NCBI RefSeq assembly: GCF_018614975.1
Contig: NZ_JAGGNR010000010.1
Coordinates: 186,001-250,000, forward strand
DNA length: 64,000 nucleotides
Direction: 5' to 3'
From: Paenibacillus polymyxa
Lineage (GTDB): Bacteria > Bacillota > Bacilli > Paenibacillales > Paenibacillaceae
The notes below the pieces were generated by a model, which did not search any database, was not told where the DNA came from, and saw only the letters and a list, made by a program, of their open reading frames with translations. The position numbers and the translations under genes were made by a program. Positions 42,476 through 50,546 of this stretch are shown here, in pieces. Position 1 is the first letter of the stretch, and each line of letters starts with the position of its first letter.

Positions 42476-43335
42476 GAGCGACTTTGTATTATCGGGGGAA
42501 GTTGTCTTCCTGTAATTACGACTGTCCATACTGCCCTTTTAGCAAAACGGTGGATTCCAAAGAGACGTTGGAAGTGGATGAACAACAATTGCGTCAATTT
42601 GTGAATTGGGTCAGGGAGCAGGAGAGTGCCGGGCATCAATTTTCGATTTTCTTCAATCCCTACGGTGAAGCTTTGGTGCGTCGTTGGTACCGGGGAGCGA
42701 TGGTTGAGCTGTCACATATGCCACATGTGGATAAAGTTGCGATCCAAACCAACCTGTCCGTCAAGCTGGATTGGGCGAGGGAGCTGGATGCGAACACAGC
42801 AGCCTTTTGGGCGACGTATCATCCTCGAGAGACAAAAGAGGCTTCTTTTGTAAAACAATGTCTGACCTTGCGTCAGATGGGACTTGCTTTTAGTGTCGGT
42901 ACTGTCGGACTCCGGAGTGCTTTCCCTGCAATTGAGTCTATGAGACAGGCTTTGCCGGATGATGTATATATGTGGGTAAATGCCTTCAAAGATCGGCCCA
43001 AGTATTACACGCCGGAAGAGATTCAGTTTTTACGTGGGCTTGATCCGCTTTTTGAAGGTAATCTGCAGGATTATGAGAGCTTGGGCAAACGATGTGCTGC
43101 TGGTTCGGAAGTATTTTATGTACAGGGGTCCGGGCATGTGAAGCGGTGTTACAAGGATCGCCGAATCATTGGACATCTATATCGCGATGGTTTGCAGGCT
43201 TTGGCCGCGGATCGACCTTGTCGCATGAAAAAATGTGGCTGTTACATCGGTTATATCCATATGGAGGATTCCCCGTTCAGGGAAACGTTTGGCAGCGGGC
43301 TGCTTGAACGAAATCCGGTATTGATCAATCGTTAA
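42472..43335 (+). CDS. STM4011-family radical SAM protein with auxiliary Cys cluster
   Basis: A 287-residue radical SAM enzyme. CNYDCPYC gives Cys14, Cys18 and Cys21 for the SAM cluster; five more cysteines near the C-terminus (208, 226, 250, 255, 257) are spaced like a twitch/SPASM-type auxiliary Fe-S site (KRC, VKRCYKD, CRMKKCGC). Such domains are common in enzymes that modify peptides or proteins. It starts in the ATGA overlap with the STM4012-like gene and ends the cassette before a terminator. The two enzymes probably act in sequence or as a complex on the same substrate. No candidate precursor peptide is visible in the cassette. Confidence 0.85.
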   Translation: MRATLYYRGKLSSCNYDCPYCPFSKTVDSKETLEVDEQQLRQFVNWVREQESAGHQFSIFFNPYGEALVRRWYRGAMVELSHMPHVDKVAIQTNLSVKLDWARELDANTAAFWATYHPRETKEASFVKQCLTLRQMGLAFSVGTVGLRSAFPAIESMRQALPDDVYMWVNAFKDRPKYYTPEEIQFLRGLDPLFEGNLQDYESLGKRCAAGSEVFYVQGSGHVKRCYKDRRIIGHLYRDGLQALAADRPCRMKKCGCYIGYIHMEDSPFRETFGSGLLERNPVLINR

Positions 43336-43362
43336 CGTTGAATTGAAATGCGCTGAAATCGA

Positions 43363-43408
43363 TAAAGACTTTAGACCAGTAAGACTGCTGGGTAAAGTCT
43401 TTTTTTTA
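43363..43408 (+). terminator. Terminator of the radical SAM cassette
   Basis: AAAGACTTTA (43364-43373) pairs with TAAAGTCTTT (43393-43402), with CCAG/CTGG inside, followed by a T-run. The rest of the gap to 43670 is AT-rich with a TATAGGTA/TACCTATA inverted repeat near 43500-43523 and no gene. Confidence 0.75.
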
Positions 43409-43670
43409 TTTTGATCTAACGATTCAAAATGTGTAATTTAGGATAAAAGAGATGTAGTATATTGTCGGTTAGATGTGCATAAAAACCTAAATGATAGTAT
43501 AGGTAGATGCTATATACCTATATTTGAATGCGTAAATATGCTAACCTACTTTAAGTAGTCTCACATATGTATCCATTTTTATTTAAAGTAAAAGGAGGGG
43601 AGATTTTAGCATTCAGACTGACTACATAATTCATGATTGAAATACATTGAAAACGCATGGGGGAAATGAA

Positions 43671-45365
43671 ATGAAAAGAGTATCCATTAGCAGGAAATTA
43701 CTATTAGGTTTTGGTTCTGTACTTCTTTTATTGGTAGCCGTTGTAGTCATCTCATATACTCAGTTTGTCTCGGTTGAGAAAACGTTTACAGATTTAATCC
43801 GGGAGCGTACCGCGAAACTGCTCACGATCAAAAACATGATCATTGATGTGAAATCCCAACAGGTTGCTTTACGGAATTTTGTGACGGATGAGAATGATCA
43901 AAGCGAGCAACAATTCAAGTCTTTTTATGAAAATTACCGTAAAACAAGCGAAGAATTAAGATCAGGGATTCAAACCCCAACGATGATTGATTTTCTGGAT
44001 CGTTCAGACCGCAGTGCGGAGGAATATTATGCCTTTGGACAGAGTGTCATTGAATTGAAAAAACAAGGCAGAACTAGCGAGATCACAAGGATGCTGTTAG
44101 ATACAGGTCCAACGATCATATCCGGATTTGAAGAAACGGTAACTGCCATGGAACAGCATCAGCAAAATTCATTGGACACTGGTATTGTAAATTCCAATCA
44201 ACTCATTCAAAAAGTACTACGTTTGATCATGATCATTGGTATCATCTCGATCGTTTTAGGCGTGGTCATTGCTTTGATCATGGGGAGAATCATATCCAAA
44301 CCGGTTGCACATGTGGCAAGGGCTGCGAGCCGAATAGCTGATGGGGATCTGACGGGTGAGGCGATTGTTGTTCGTAATCGGGATGAGATCGGAGAACTGG
44401 CGGAATCCTTCAACAAGATGATGGATAACTTGCGTCATTTAATCCATCAGGTGGGTCATAATGCAGATCGGGTAGCTGCTTCTTCTGAGGAGTTAACGGC
44501 AAGTACAGAGCAGACGGCGACAGCGACCGAACAGGTAGCTACAACGATGGAAGAGATTGCTACGGGTATGGATACGCAAGTGAGTATGGTTGGAGACGGG
44601 TTTCATACGATTAATGAATTGTCCACAGGCTTTCAGCAGATGACAGTGAATACACAAAATATGTCGGATGAAGCAACCAATGCGTCAGCGAAAACCATAT
44701 CTGGTAAGGATGCGGTTCAGTTGGCTGTTGGGCAGATGAACTCGATTCATCAGACTGTACGTGTACTCGCTACGGTTATTGAAGAACTGGGAAATCATTC
44801 AGATGAGATTGAATCTATGGTTGAAAGTATCTCCGAAATATCGGCGCAAACGAATCTGTTGTCTCTTAATGCGGCTATTGAAGCTGCAAGAGCAGGTGAG
44901 CATGGTCGTGGATTCGAAGTGGTTGCTACCGAGGTGCGCAAGCTGTCTGATCAATCTGCGAAATCAGCGGAACAGATCAGTGTACTCGTAGCTGCTGTAC
45001 GCAAAGGGATGGATAATGCATCACAATCCATGGGAGAAGTAAACGCTGAGGTTCAGGAAGGCATAGAACTTGTCCGTAAAGCAGGAGGTACTTTTGAGGA
45101 GATTCGTGAAGCTGTCAGCAATGTCGCAGGTCAGACTCAGGAGGTATCTGCATCCATTGAACAAATGGCGGCGGGTGTCGAGCAGATCAATGTGTCCATG
45201 AAGACCATCATGGAAGTAACAGAGAATGCGGCTGCCGGAACAGAGGAAGTTAGTGCAACGTCAGAGGAACAACTGTCTGCGATGCAGGAGATCGCTTCGG
45301 CGGCCAATGATCTTTCCTCTATGGCGGAAGAGTTACAGGAGTCCGTCAGTCGATTTAAGGTGTAA
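43671..45365 (+). CDS. Methyl-accepting chemotaxis protein
   Basis: A 564-residue chemoreceptor: first membrane helix about residues 11-32, an extracytoplasmic four-helix-bundle domain to about 185, second helix about 187-210 ([18 protein letters not shown]), HAMP about 211-265, and a long coiled-coil signalling domain. The CheA/CheW-contact hairpin tip is around [20 protein letters not shown] near 400. The ligand is not predictable. ATG 43671 follows GGGGGAAATGAA; an in-frame start at 43647 is less likely. It is monocistronic, with a strong terminator. It is not linked to other motility genes here. Confidence 0.9.
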   Translation: MKRVSISRKLLLGFGSVLLLLVAVVVISYTQFVSVEKTFTDLIRERTAKLLTIKNMIIDVKSQQVALRNFVTDENDQSEQQFKSFYENYRKTSEELRSGIQTPTMIDFLDRSDRSAEEYYAFGQSVIELKKQGRTSEITRMLLDTGPTIISGFEETVTAMEQHQQNSLDTGIVNSNQLIQKVLRLIMIIGIISIVLGVVIALIMGRIISKPVAHVARAASRIADGDLTGEAIVVRNRDEIGELAESFNKMMDNLRHLIHQVGHNADRVAASSEELTASTEQTATATEQVATTMEEIATGMDTQVSMVGDGFHTINELSTGFQQMTVNTQNMSDEATNASAKTISGKDAVQLAVGQMNSIHQTVRVLATVIEELGNHSDEIESMVESISEISAQTNLLSLNAAIEAARAGEHGRGFEVVATEVRKLSDQSAKSAEQISVLVAAVRKGMDNASQSMGEVNAEVQEGIELVRKAGGTFEEIREAVSNVAGQTQEVSASIEQMAAGVEQINVSMKTIMEVTENAAAGTEEVSATSEEQLSAMQEIASAANDLSSMAEELQESVSRFKV

Positions 45366-45433
45366 TCATGGATATACTTCTGGATGAAGTTCAATATTGA
45401 TGAATGATCATATCGTGTATGTAAAACAAGTGG

Positions 45434-45480
45434 GTGCCCGAGAGAACAACAGTTATGCTGTTCTCCGGGCACTCTTTTTT
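45434..45480. terminator. Bidirectional terminator between convergent genes
   Basis: GTGCCCG (45434-45440) pairs with CGGGCAC (45466-45472) and AGAACA with TGTTCT inside, with T-runs on both sides. It serves the chemoreceptor gene and probably the asparagine synthetase gene from the other side. Confidence 0.8.
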
Positions 45481-45506
45481 GATGAAGTAGCGATCAGTGG
45501 GTCATT

Positions 45507-47351
45507 CTAACGGATAGCGACTTTATATGTTCGCAACCAGGTATTGATCTGAGTCAGATAAGCAAATAGCTGGGGACCCGACATGAGCTGCCCGAACCAA
45601 GGAAGATTGGAAGCTGCATCTGGTGAAGACGCAAGATTACGGATCTGAGCTTTGTCGATCAAAGGCAAAATCGGCGAAGTGGGGTCATCCAGGATATCAA
45701 GTACCTGTTGTTTGACAGCGGCCAGATATTGCGGATTATGTGTTTTCGGGTACGGACTCTTTTTGCGATATAACACATCGTCAGGCAGGACACCTTCGAG
45801 TGCTTTACGCAGAATACCTTTTTCCCGCCCGCCGGTTATTTTCATTTCCCACGGGATGTTAAACACATACTGGATCAGACGATGGTCACAGTAAGGTACC
45901 CGTACTTCCAATCCTGCCCCCATGCTCATCCGGTCTTTGCGATCCAGAAGTGTAGGCATGAAACGTGTAATATTCAGGTAGGACATCACCCGCATTTGCG
46001 CAGCTTTACCTGTTTCCCCATCCAACAGAGGCACTTCAGCCACTGCATCCGAATAGCGGTCTGCCAAATAATCGAGTGGGCGAATCCATTCCCGAATGTC
46101 CGGGGATAACAAAGCTGCTCGCATATCAGGCGCTACAGACCACGGAAACGTACCGGAGTTCAGCATATCTTCTCGATGGAACCAGGGGTAACCGCCAAAC
46201 ACTTCATCCGCTGCTTCGCCTGAGATGGCAACGGTGGCCCCTTTTTTGATTTCTTTACAGAACAAATAGAGCGAGGAATCTACATCCGCCATACCTGGAA
46301 GGTCCCTTACTAGCATGGCCTGTGTCAGTGCATGAACCAGTTCTCCGTTCTCGATCTCAATCCAGTGATGGTCGGTCTTGAGTTCATCTACCATTCGCTT
46401 AATCCAGGGACCATCTGCACCCGGCTGAAAGGAATGCGCTTGAAAATGCTTGGCATTATCGACATAATCGACAGAATACGTACTGACTTGGCCTTGCCCG
46501 GTCCGGTTGTAATAATCCACGGCTAATGCAGACAAGGCACTGGAGTCCAGTCCTCCTGATAAAAGAGAGCATACCGGAACATCCGAAGCCAACTGGCGCT
46601 CCAGTGTATCTTGCAAGAGCGTTCGCACCTCGGCTGCCGTCTCTTCCAGGTTATGTTCGTGATTCTGGCTTTCCAGTTTCCAGTAGGCATAGGTTCGGAT
46701 CCCGTTTCGGTTATAGATCAGCGCGTGCGCAGGCTTGAGTTCGCTTAGTGAAGAGTATACGCCGTGTCCTGGTGTCCGTGCAGGTCCTACGATAAACACT
46801 TCGGCCAATCCTTCTGGGCCAACAGCAGCTTCCACATCCGGGTGAATGAGCAGAGCTTTGGGCTCTGATCCAAATACGAGTGTGTCTTTGGCATTACTGT
46901 AGAACAGAGGTTTCACGCCAAGGCGATCTCGTGCGATAAAAACCTGTTCGCGTCCCCCATCCCATATGGCAAAAGCAAAAATACCGTTAAACCGGTCTAC
47001 ACATGCCGGTCCCCACTCAATATAAGAGGCGAGCAACACTTCCGTATCACATTGCGTGCGGAACGGATGCCCTCGCTGGAGCAATTCCTTTTTCAACTCG
47101 GGTGCATTGTATAGTTCTCCGTTATACACGACGGTATAGGAGGTATCTCCTTGTAACGCATGCATGGGCTGTGCGCCGTTTTCGGGGTCCATTACACTAA
47201 GACGCCGATGTCCAAAGGCACAAGGATTGGAGATCCATGTACCTGAAGCGTCGGGCCCCCGGTTCGACAAGCTATCCGTCATACGGACCAGCAGCTCTGA
47301 TTCCTGGGTCAAATCCCGATTCCACTGTATGAAGCCGGTAATACCGCACAT
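45507..47351 (-). CDS. asnB: Glutamine-hydrolysing asparagine synthetase (AsnO-like length)
   Basis: A 614-residue enzyme making asparagine from aspartate, ATP and glutamine. Seen: Cys2 (MCGITGF), the glutaminase nucleophile; RGPDASGTW near residue 33; GHRRLSVMDPENGAQPM near 50; YNGELYN near 75; and the synthetase PP-loop SGGLDSSALSAL near 255. B. subtilis has three such enzymes, and the sporulation-linked AsnO has this length, so AsnO is a reasonable match, but that is inference from size. The ATG at 47351 must be the start because Cys2 has to be exposed; it lies about 11 bases after AAAGGATG. It stands alone on the minus strand. Confidence 0.88.
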   Translation of the reverse strand: MCGITGFIQWNRDLTQESELLVRMTDSLSNRGPDASGTWISNPCAFGHRRLSVMDPENGAQPMHALQGDTSYTVVYNGELYNAPELKKELLQRGHPFRTQCDTEVLLASYIEWGPACVDRFNGIFAFAIWDGGREQVFIARDRLGVKPLFYSNAKDTLVFGSEPKALLIHPDVEAAVGPEGLAEVFIVGPARTPGHGVYSSLSELKPAHALIYNRNGIRTYAYWKLESQNHEHNLEETAAEVRTLLQDTLERQLASDVPVCSLLSGGLDSSALSALAVDYYNRTGQGQVSTYSVDYVDNAKHFQAHSFQPGADGPWIKRMVDELKTDHHWIEIENGELVHALTQAMLVRDLPGMADVDSSLYLFCKEIKKGATVAISGEAADEVFGGYPWFHREDMLNSGTFPWSVAPDMRAALLSPDIREWIRPLDYLADRYSDAVAEVPLLDGETGKAAQMRVMSYLNITRFMPTLLDRKDRMSMGAGLEVRVPYCDHRLIQYVFNIPWEMKITGGREKGILRKALEGVLPDDVLYRKKSPYPKTHNPQYLAAVKQQVLDILDDPTSPILPLIDKAQIRNLASSPDAASNLPWFGQLMSGPQLFAYLTQINTWLRTYKVAIR

Positions 47352-47544
47352 GATTTGTTCATCCTTTCTTGGTCGAGTCATTCATCCGTATGGCTGCTTA
47401 ATTACTGGCAACCTGCAAATGTTGTCTTTTTCGTCAGAGGTCGTAACAAATATATGCCGAAAGCAGGCATAAAATGTCTGTCCTTTTCGGAAACTAGTTC
47501 TAGGAACAACGACCTCAACATGCCTGTGAAGGAGAGAACATGCA

Positions 47545-47844
47545 ATGGACAGTATGAAGTATTATGTGTCTGTCATGGGCCGCTCCGTTATTCCGGATCC
47601 GTCGGTAACATCATATGAATGGATCATTCAGGCAACGCCGCAGGAAGCGGAGCATTTACTTGGACTGCTTAACCTCATGCAGGAAAAGGAGGAAGAAGCC
47701 TTTCCTGGCATGGTATTCCCATGGCCAGATACACCGGAGGAGTCCGTAAACCGAGCGTATGAAACGGTATTACAACAGGTGTATCGGGAGATTTACCGAT
47801 TAGGCACACCAGAGACACGATACCAGATTGAACAAACTACATGA
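47545..47844 (+). CDS. Protein of unknown function, 99 residues
   Basis: I do not recognise this small soluble protein. It starts YYVSVMGRSVIPDPSVTSYE, has a helical central part rich in Glu and Leu (PQEAEHLLGLLNLMQEKEEE), a short hydrophobic PGMVFPWPDTP turn and a second helix. GAAGGAGAG precedes ATG 47545; ATG 47554 is an alternative. It runs 31 bases ahead of another small unknown gene and divergently from asnB; the 193-base space between should carry both promoters and includes the inverted repeat TATGCC/GGCATA (47453-47471). Confidence 0.6.
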   Translation: MDSMKYYVSVMGRSVIPDPSVTSYEWIIQATPQEAEHLLGLLNLMQEKEEEAFPGMVFPWPDTPEESVNRAYETVLQQVYREIYRLGTPETRYQIEQTT

Positions 47845-47875
47845 TAAGCACAAAGGAAAAGGAGCGCGATGACGA

Positions 47876-48232
47876 ATGTATGCCATTCAAGATGCCAAAA
47901 TACGCAGATTAACCGAGGTAGACGGATTATCCTGTGCAGAAGTGGAAGTGCAGCCTGGAAATGCCGGAGACCCAACATTACTTGTATATGTGGCCTCAAC
48001 ACAGCCCGGAAATTCGCTGGAAGTTGTTCGAATTGTACGCAATCACTCCGATTCGGCGATCGACTGGTATAACAATAATATGCATACCGCGTTTGAAGAG
48101 GCAACAGATACCGCATTTGAGAACAGTGAAGGCATGACAGTTGAAGAAGATAAGGCTCGGTTTCAAAGTGAGTTGTTTGCATTTGGTTTGCTTGGTCCAA
48201 CCCTTCAGCGATATCTGATCGGGCAGGCTTAA
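47876..48232 (+). CDS. Protein of unknown function, 118 residues
   Basis: A small acidic protein, not recognised. Residues 20-60 look like a beta sheet (AEVEVQPGNAGDPTLLVYVA, SLEVVRIVRNHS) and the rest is helical (NNNMHTAFEEATDTAFENSE). It has no cysteine, signal or membrane part. GGAG lies 12 bases before ATG 47876, so translation is plausible. It is probably co-transcribed with the 99-residue gene upstream and followed by a strong terminator. No functional hint from context beyond divergence from asnB. Confidence 0.6.
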   Translation: MYAIQDAKIRRLTEVDGLSCAEVEVQPGNAGDPTLLVYVASTQPGNSLEVVRIVRNHSDSAIDWYNNNMHTAFEEATDTAFENSEGMTVEEDKARFQSELFAFGLLGPTLQRYLIGQA

Positions 48233-48347
48233 CAGGTAATGCTCCAGCAACACATGTGGCGATAGCGGGATAGGGTTCAATGTTGAGTTATACGTAGATA
48301 GTGATCTATTGCTGTTGCTGGTTGCTCTGACTGCATCTGTAACTGGA

Positions 48348-48377
48348 AAAACCCGCCGTTGTTGAACGGCGGGTTTT
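48348..48377. terminator. Perfect hairpin terminator between convergent genes
   Basis: AAAACCCGCCGTT (48348-48360), loop GTTG, AACGGCGGGTTTT (48365-48377). The A- and T-rich ends allow it to work in both directions. Confidence 0.8.
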
Positions 48378-48410
48378 GTCATGCGATGGTCAGATTAGGT
48401 GGAGATGTGA

Positions 48411-48704
48411 TCAAGCATACTCGCGCAGCACTTGAATCCCTTTGACCACGTTGTACACAAAGCTTAATCCGTAAATGACAAAGAATAGAATGACAAACCC
48501 GACGGCGGAACCCAGGCTATGCGCAGTCACGAAGAAATAAAATAACGGAATGGCAGCGAGAAAGGGGAATACATGTGAGAATAAGGCGCGTTTCGCATGT
48601 CCCTCAATATAATCATCCTTGGCAACAATCCATATAATGATCGGAAACAGGAACGGGGCAAAGAAAATACTAAAATAGGATAGGGCTGATAAAAGTTGTC
48701 TCAT
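48411..48704 (-). CDS. DUF4870-type small membrane protein
   Basis: A 97-residue protein with three hydrophobic helices (about residues 5-26, 42-62 and 65-88) and KDDYIEGHAKRALFSH between the first two, the pattern of DUF4870/TIC20-like small membrane proteins. Function is unknown. The ATG at 48704 follows AAGGAGAG; an earlier in-frame codon at 48722 overlaps that site. It is a single gene, transcribed away from the tRNA-Arg gene. Confidence 0.75.
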   Translation of the reverse strand: MRQLLSALSYFSIFFAPFLFPIIIWIVAKDDYIEGHAKRALFSHVFPFLAAIPLFYFFVTAHSLGSAVGFVILFFVIYGLSFVYNVVKGIQVLREYA

Positions 48705-48934
48705 GTCGATTCTCTCCTTCAATGGATCATTGAAATGTATGTATGCAAAAGATTACCCAACAATTCTGACATTGAACATGTCTGATGTTAATCTTACTCT
48801 AATGTCCCACTCTCCTCAATATAACCTGGTTCAAGCTATCATATTCTCAAAGGGACTAGAGTATGAGAATAACACCGAAAAGTACATTTTTGAACCCGTG
48901 TTTAAGTATAATTATTAATTTTTTTATAAAACTA

Positions 48935-48962
48935 TTGAAAAATATAGAAATCAGAGTATAAT
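48935..48962 (+). promoter_or_regulatory. Promoter of the tRNA-Arg gene (48996)
   Basis: TTGAAA (48935-48940), a 16-base spacer and TATAAT (48957-48962) form a good sigma-A promoter ending 33 bases before the tRNA. Confidence 0.75.
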
Positions 48963-48995
48963 AAGAACCGCGCCGAAAATTTTTTATACATATTT

Positions 48996-49054
<59 letters not shown>

Positions 49055-49069
<15 letters not shown>

Positions 49070-49390
49070 TAAAAAACAAAGAAGCTTCCTTCGGGAAGCT
49101 TCTTGTTTTTCGTTCAGGGGAAGAGAACCCCCAATGGTTCGTCGGAGCATCCGCTTCGTTAGCACTACTTCGCAGTCTCGACTGGAAGGAGAGTATCCCT
49201 CCTGGGACGTAAAAAACAAAGAAGCTTCCTTCGCGAAGCTTCTTGTTTTTCGTTCAGGGGAAGAGAACCCCCAATGGTTCGTCGGAGCATCCGCTTCGTT
49301 AGTACTACTTCGCAGTCTCGACTGGAAGGAGAGTATCCCTCCTGGGACGTATTAAAAGAAACTTCCTTCGGGAAGTTTTTTTGCGTTCAG
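49055..49390 (+). repeat. Tandem 140-bp repeat of tRNA-Arg 3' end plus terminator (left arm)
   Basis: ATCCCTCCTGGGACGTA recurs at 49055, 49195 and 49335, exactly 140 bases apart. Two full units run 49061-49200 and 49201-49340, and a third, diverged, is cut off near 49390. Each unit carries the last 15 tRNA bases, the hairpin terminator, and a conserved TTCGTCGGAGCATC...ACTACTTCGCAGTCTC stretch. The 433-base space to the methyltransferase start holds only these repeats. Confidence 0.85.
49079..49110 (+). terminator. UUCG-loop terminator of tRNA-Arg
   Basis: GAAGCTTCC (49081-49089), loop TTCG, GGAAGCTTC (49094-49102), then TTGTTTTT. The copy in the next repeat (49221-49250) carries a stem mismatch. 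Confidence 0.8.
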
Positions 49391-49502
49391 AGGAAGTGTT
49401 CTATTGGTTATACCTATAAATAATATAGAATTTATATATTTAAAGAATAAACAATTCTATGCAACAATGAGGATATCAATAACGAAAGCGACGGTGGTAT
49501 CC

Positions 49503-50273
49503 ATGAAATCATTAAATCAATGGCAAGCAGATGAGTATGACAACAAACTGGCTTTTGTGTCCGGATACGGCAAAAACCTGATCTCTTGGCTGCAACCCCA
49601 AAAAGGGGAATACATTCTTGATCTGGGTTGCGGGACGGGGGATTTGACGTATGAAATTTCTCTGGCTGAAGCTGAAGTTATTGGCATGGATGCATCGCCA
49701 GACATGATTCGCCGTGCGAGGGAGAAATTCCCTGAACTTGAGTTCGTGGAAGGAGACGGTCATCGGTTTGAGACGAATAGACTGTATGATGCCGTCTTTT
49801 CTAATGCAGCCCTGCACTGGATGCAAAGTCCGCGATTAGTGGTGGATAGTATATCGAAATCTTTGAAGTCCGGAGGGCGTTTTGTCGCAGAATTCGGTGG
49901 TAAAGGGAATGTGCAGACCATTGTGAATGCATTGGAGGAGGTTATGGAGCGAAACACAGGCATTCGTGCTTCAGAACGCAATCCTTGGTATTTTCCTTCG
50001 ATCGGAGAATATAGCCATATTTTAGAGCAATGTGGATTTGTGGTGCGTCATGCCTATCACTATGACCGTCCTACCAGATTGGAAGATGGTGAGCAAGGTA
50101 TAGTAGGCTGGTTGACTCATTTTGGAGGGGACTATTTTGAGGGTCTCAGTCATGAAGAGATACAACAAATATGCAAGGAAACCAGTCAGATCGTGATGCC
50201 TCGCCTTTGGAAAGATGATGCTCTGTATGCCGATTATAAGCGTCTGCGTATTGAAGCTGTGAAGCCAGAATAA
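49503..50273 (+). CDS. Class I SAM-dependent methyltransferase (Tam-like)
   Basis: A 256-residue methyltransferase similar to trans-aconitate methyltransferases. Seen: YILDLGCGTGDLTYEIS near residue 35 (motif I), VIGMDASPDMIRRAREKF near 58, FSNAALHWMQSPRLVV near 100 (motif IV with the Tam-like NAALHW) and FVAEFGGKGN near 128. From memory, LHW is a feature of the Tam group, but other acids could be the substrate. ATG 49503 is chosen because homologues begin near there; no strong ribosome binding site is seen. It is the first gene inside the segment bracketed by the inverted tRNA-Arg genes. Confidence 0.78.
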   Translation: MKSLNQWQADEYDNKLAFVSGYGKNLISWLQPQKGEYILDLGCGTGDLTYEISLAEAEVIGMDASPDMIRRAREKFPELEFVEGDGHRFETNRLYDAVFSNAALHWMQSPRLVVDSISKSLKSGGRFVAEFGGKGNVQTIVNALEEVMERNTGIRASERNPWYFPSIGEYSHILEQCGFVVRHAYHYDRPTRLEDGEQGIVGWLTHFGGDYFEGLSHEEIQQICKETSQIVMPRLWKDDALYADYKRLRIEAVKPE

Positions 50274-50546
50274 AGTAGGATTTTGCATTATTTTAAAAAT
50301 GAAATATTCAAACGACAAATAATTACAAATGGATAGTTTTATCATACTCAAGACCCATATAAGTAATTTCTATATCATATTTGTAAGTATTTAGAAGGAA
50401 AATGTGGTATTTTGATAGAATAATTTACCAAGGGTCAAACTTCTTGCAGATAGGTGGTGAATTTGGAGTGCATATTGCAGATACGCACAAACGGCAGGAA
50501 CCCATCATTTGGTGAGGTATTCACATTTAAAAGGAGGGGCATAGCC

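Noticed and set aside
43444..43471. Possible sigma-D promoter (TAAA-16-GTCGGTTA) before the chemoreceptor
   Set aside because: The -10 half matches only about five of eight positions and the spacer is one base long; too weak to list.
50454..50546. 31-residue N-terminal extension of the large protease
   Set aside because: It would bury the signal peptide; TTG 50547 has the strong AAAGGAGGGG site.
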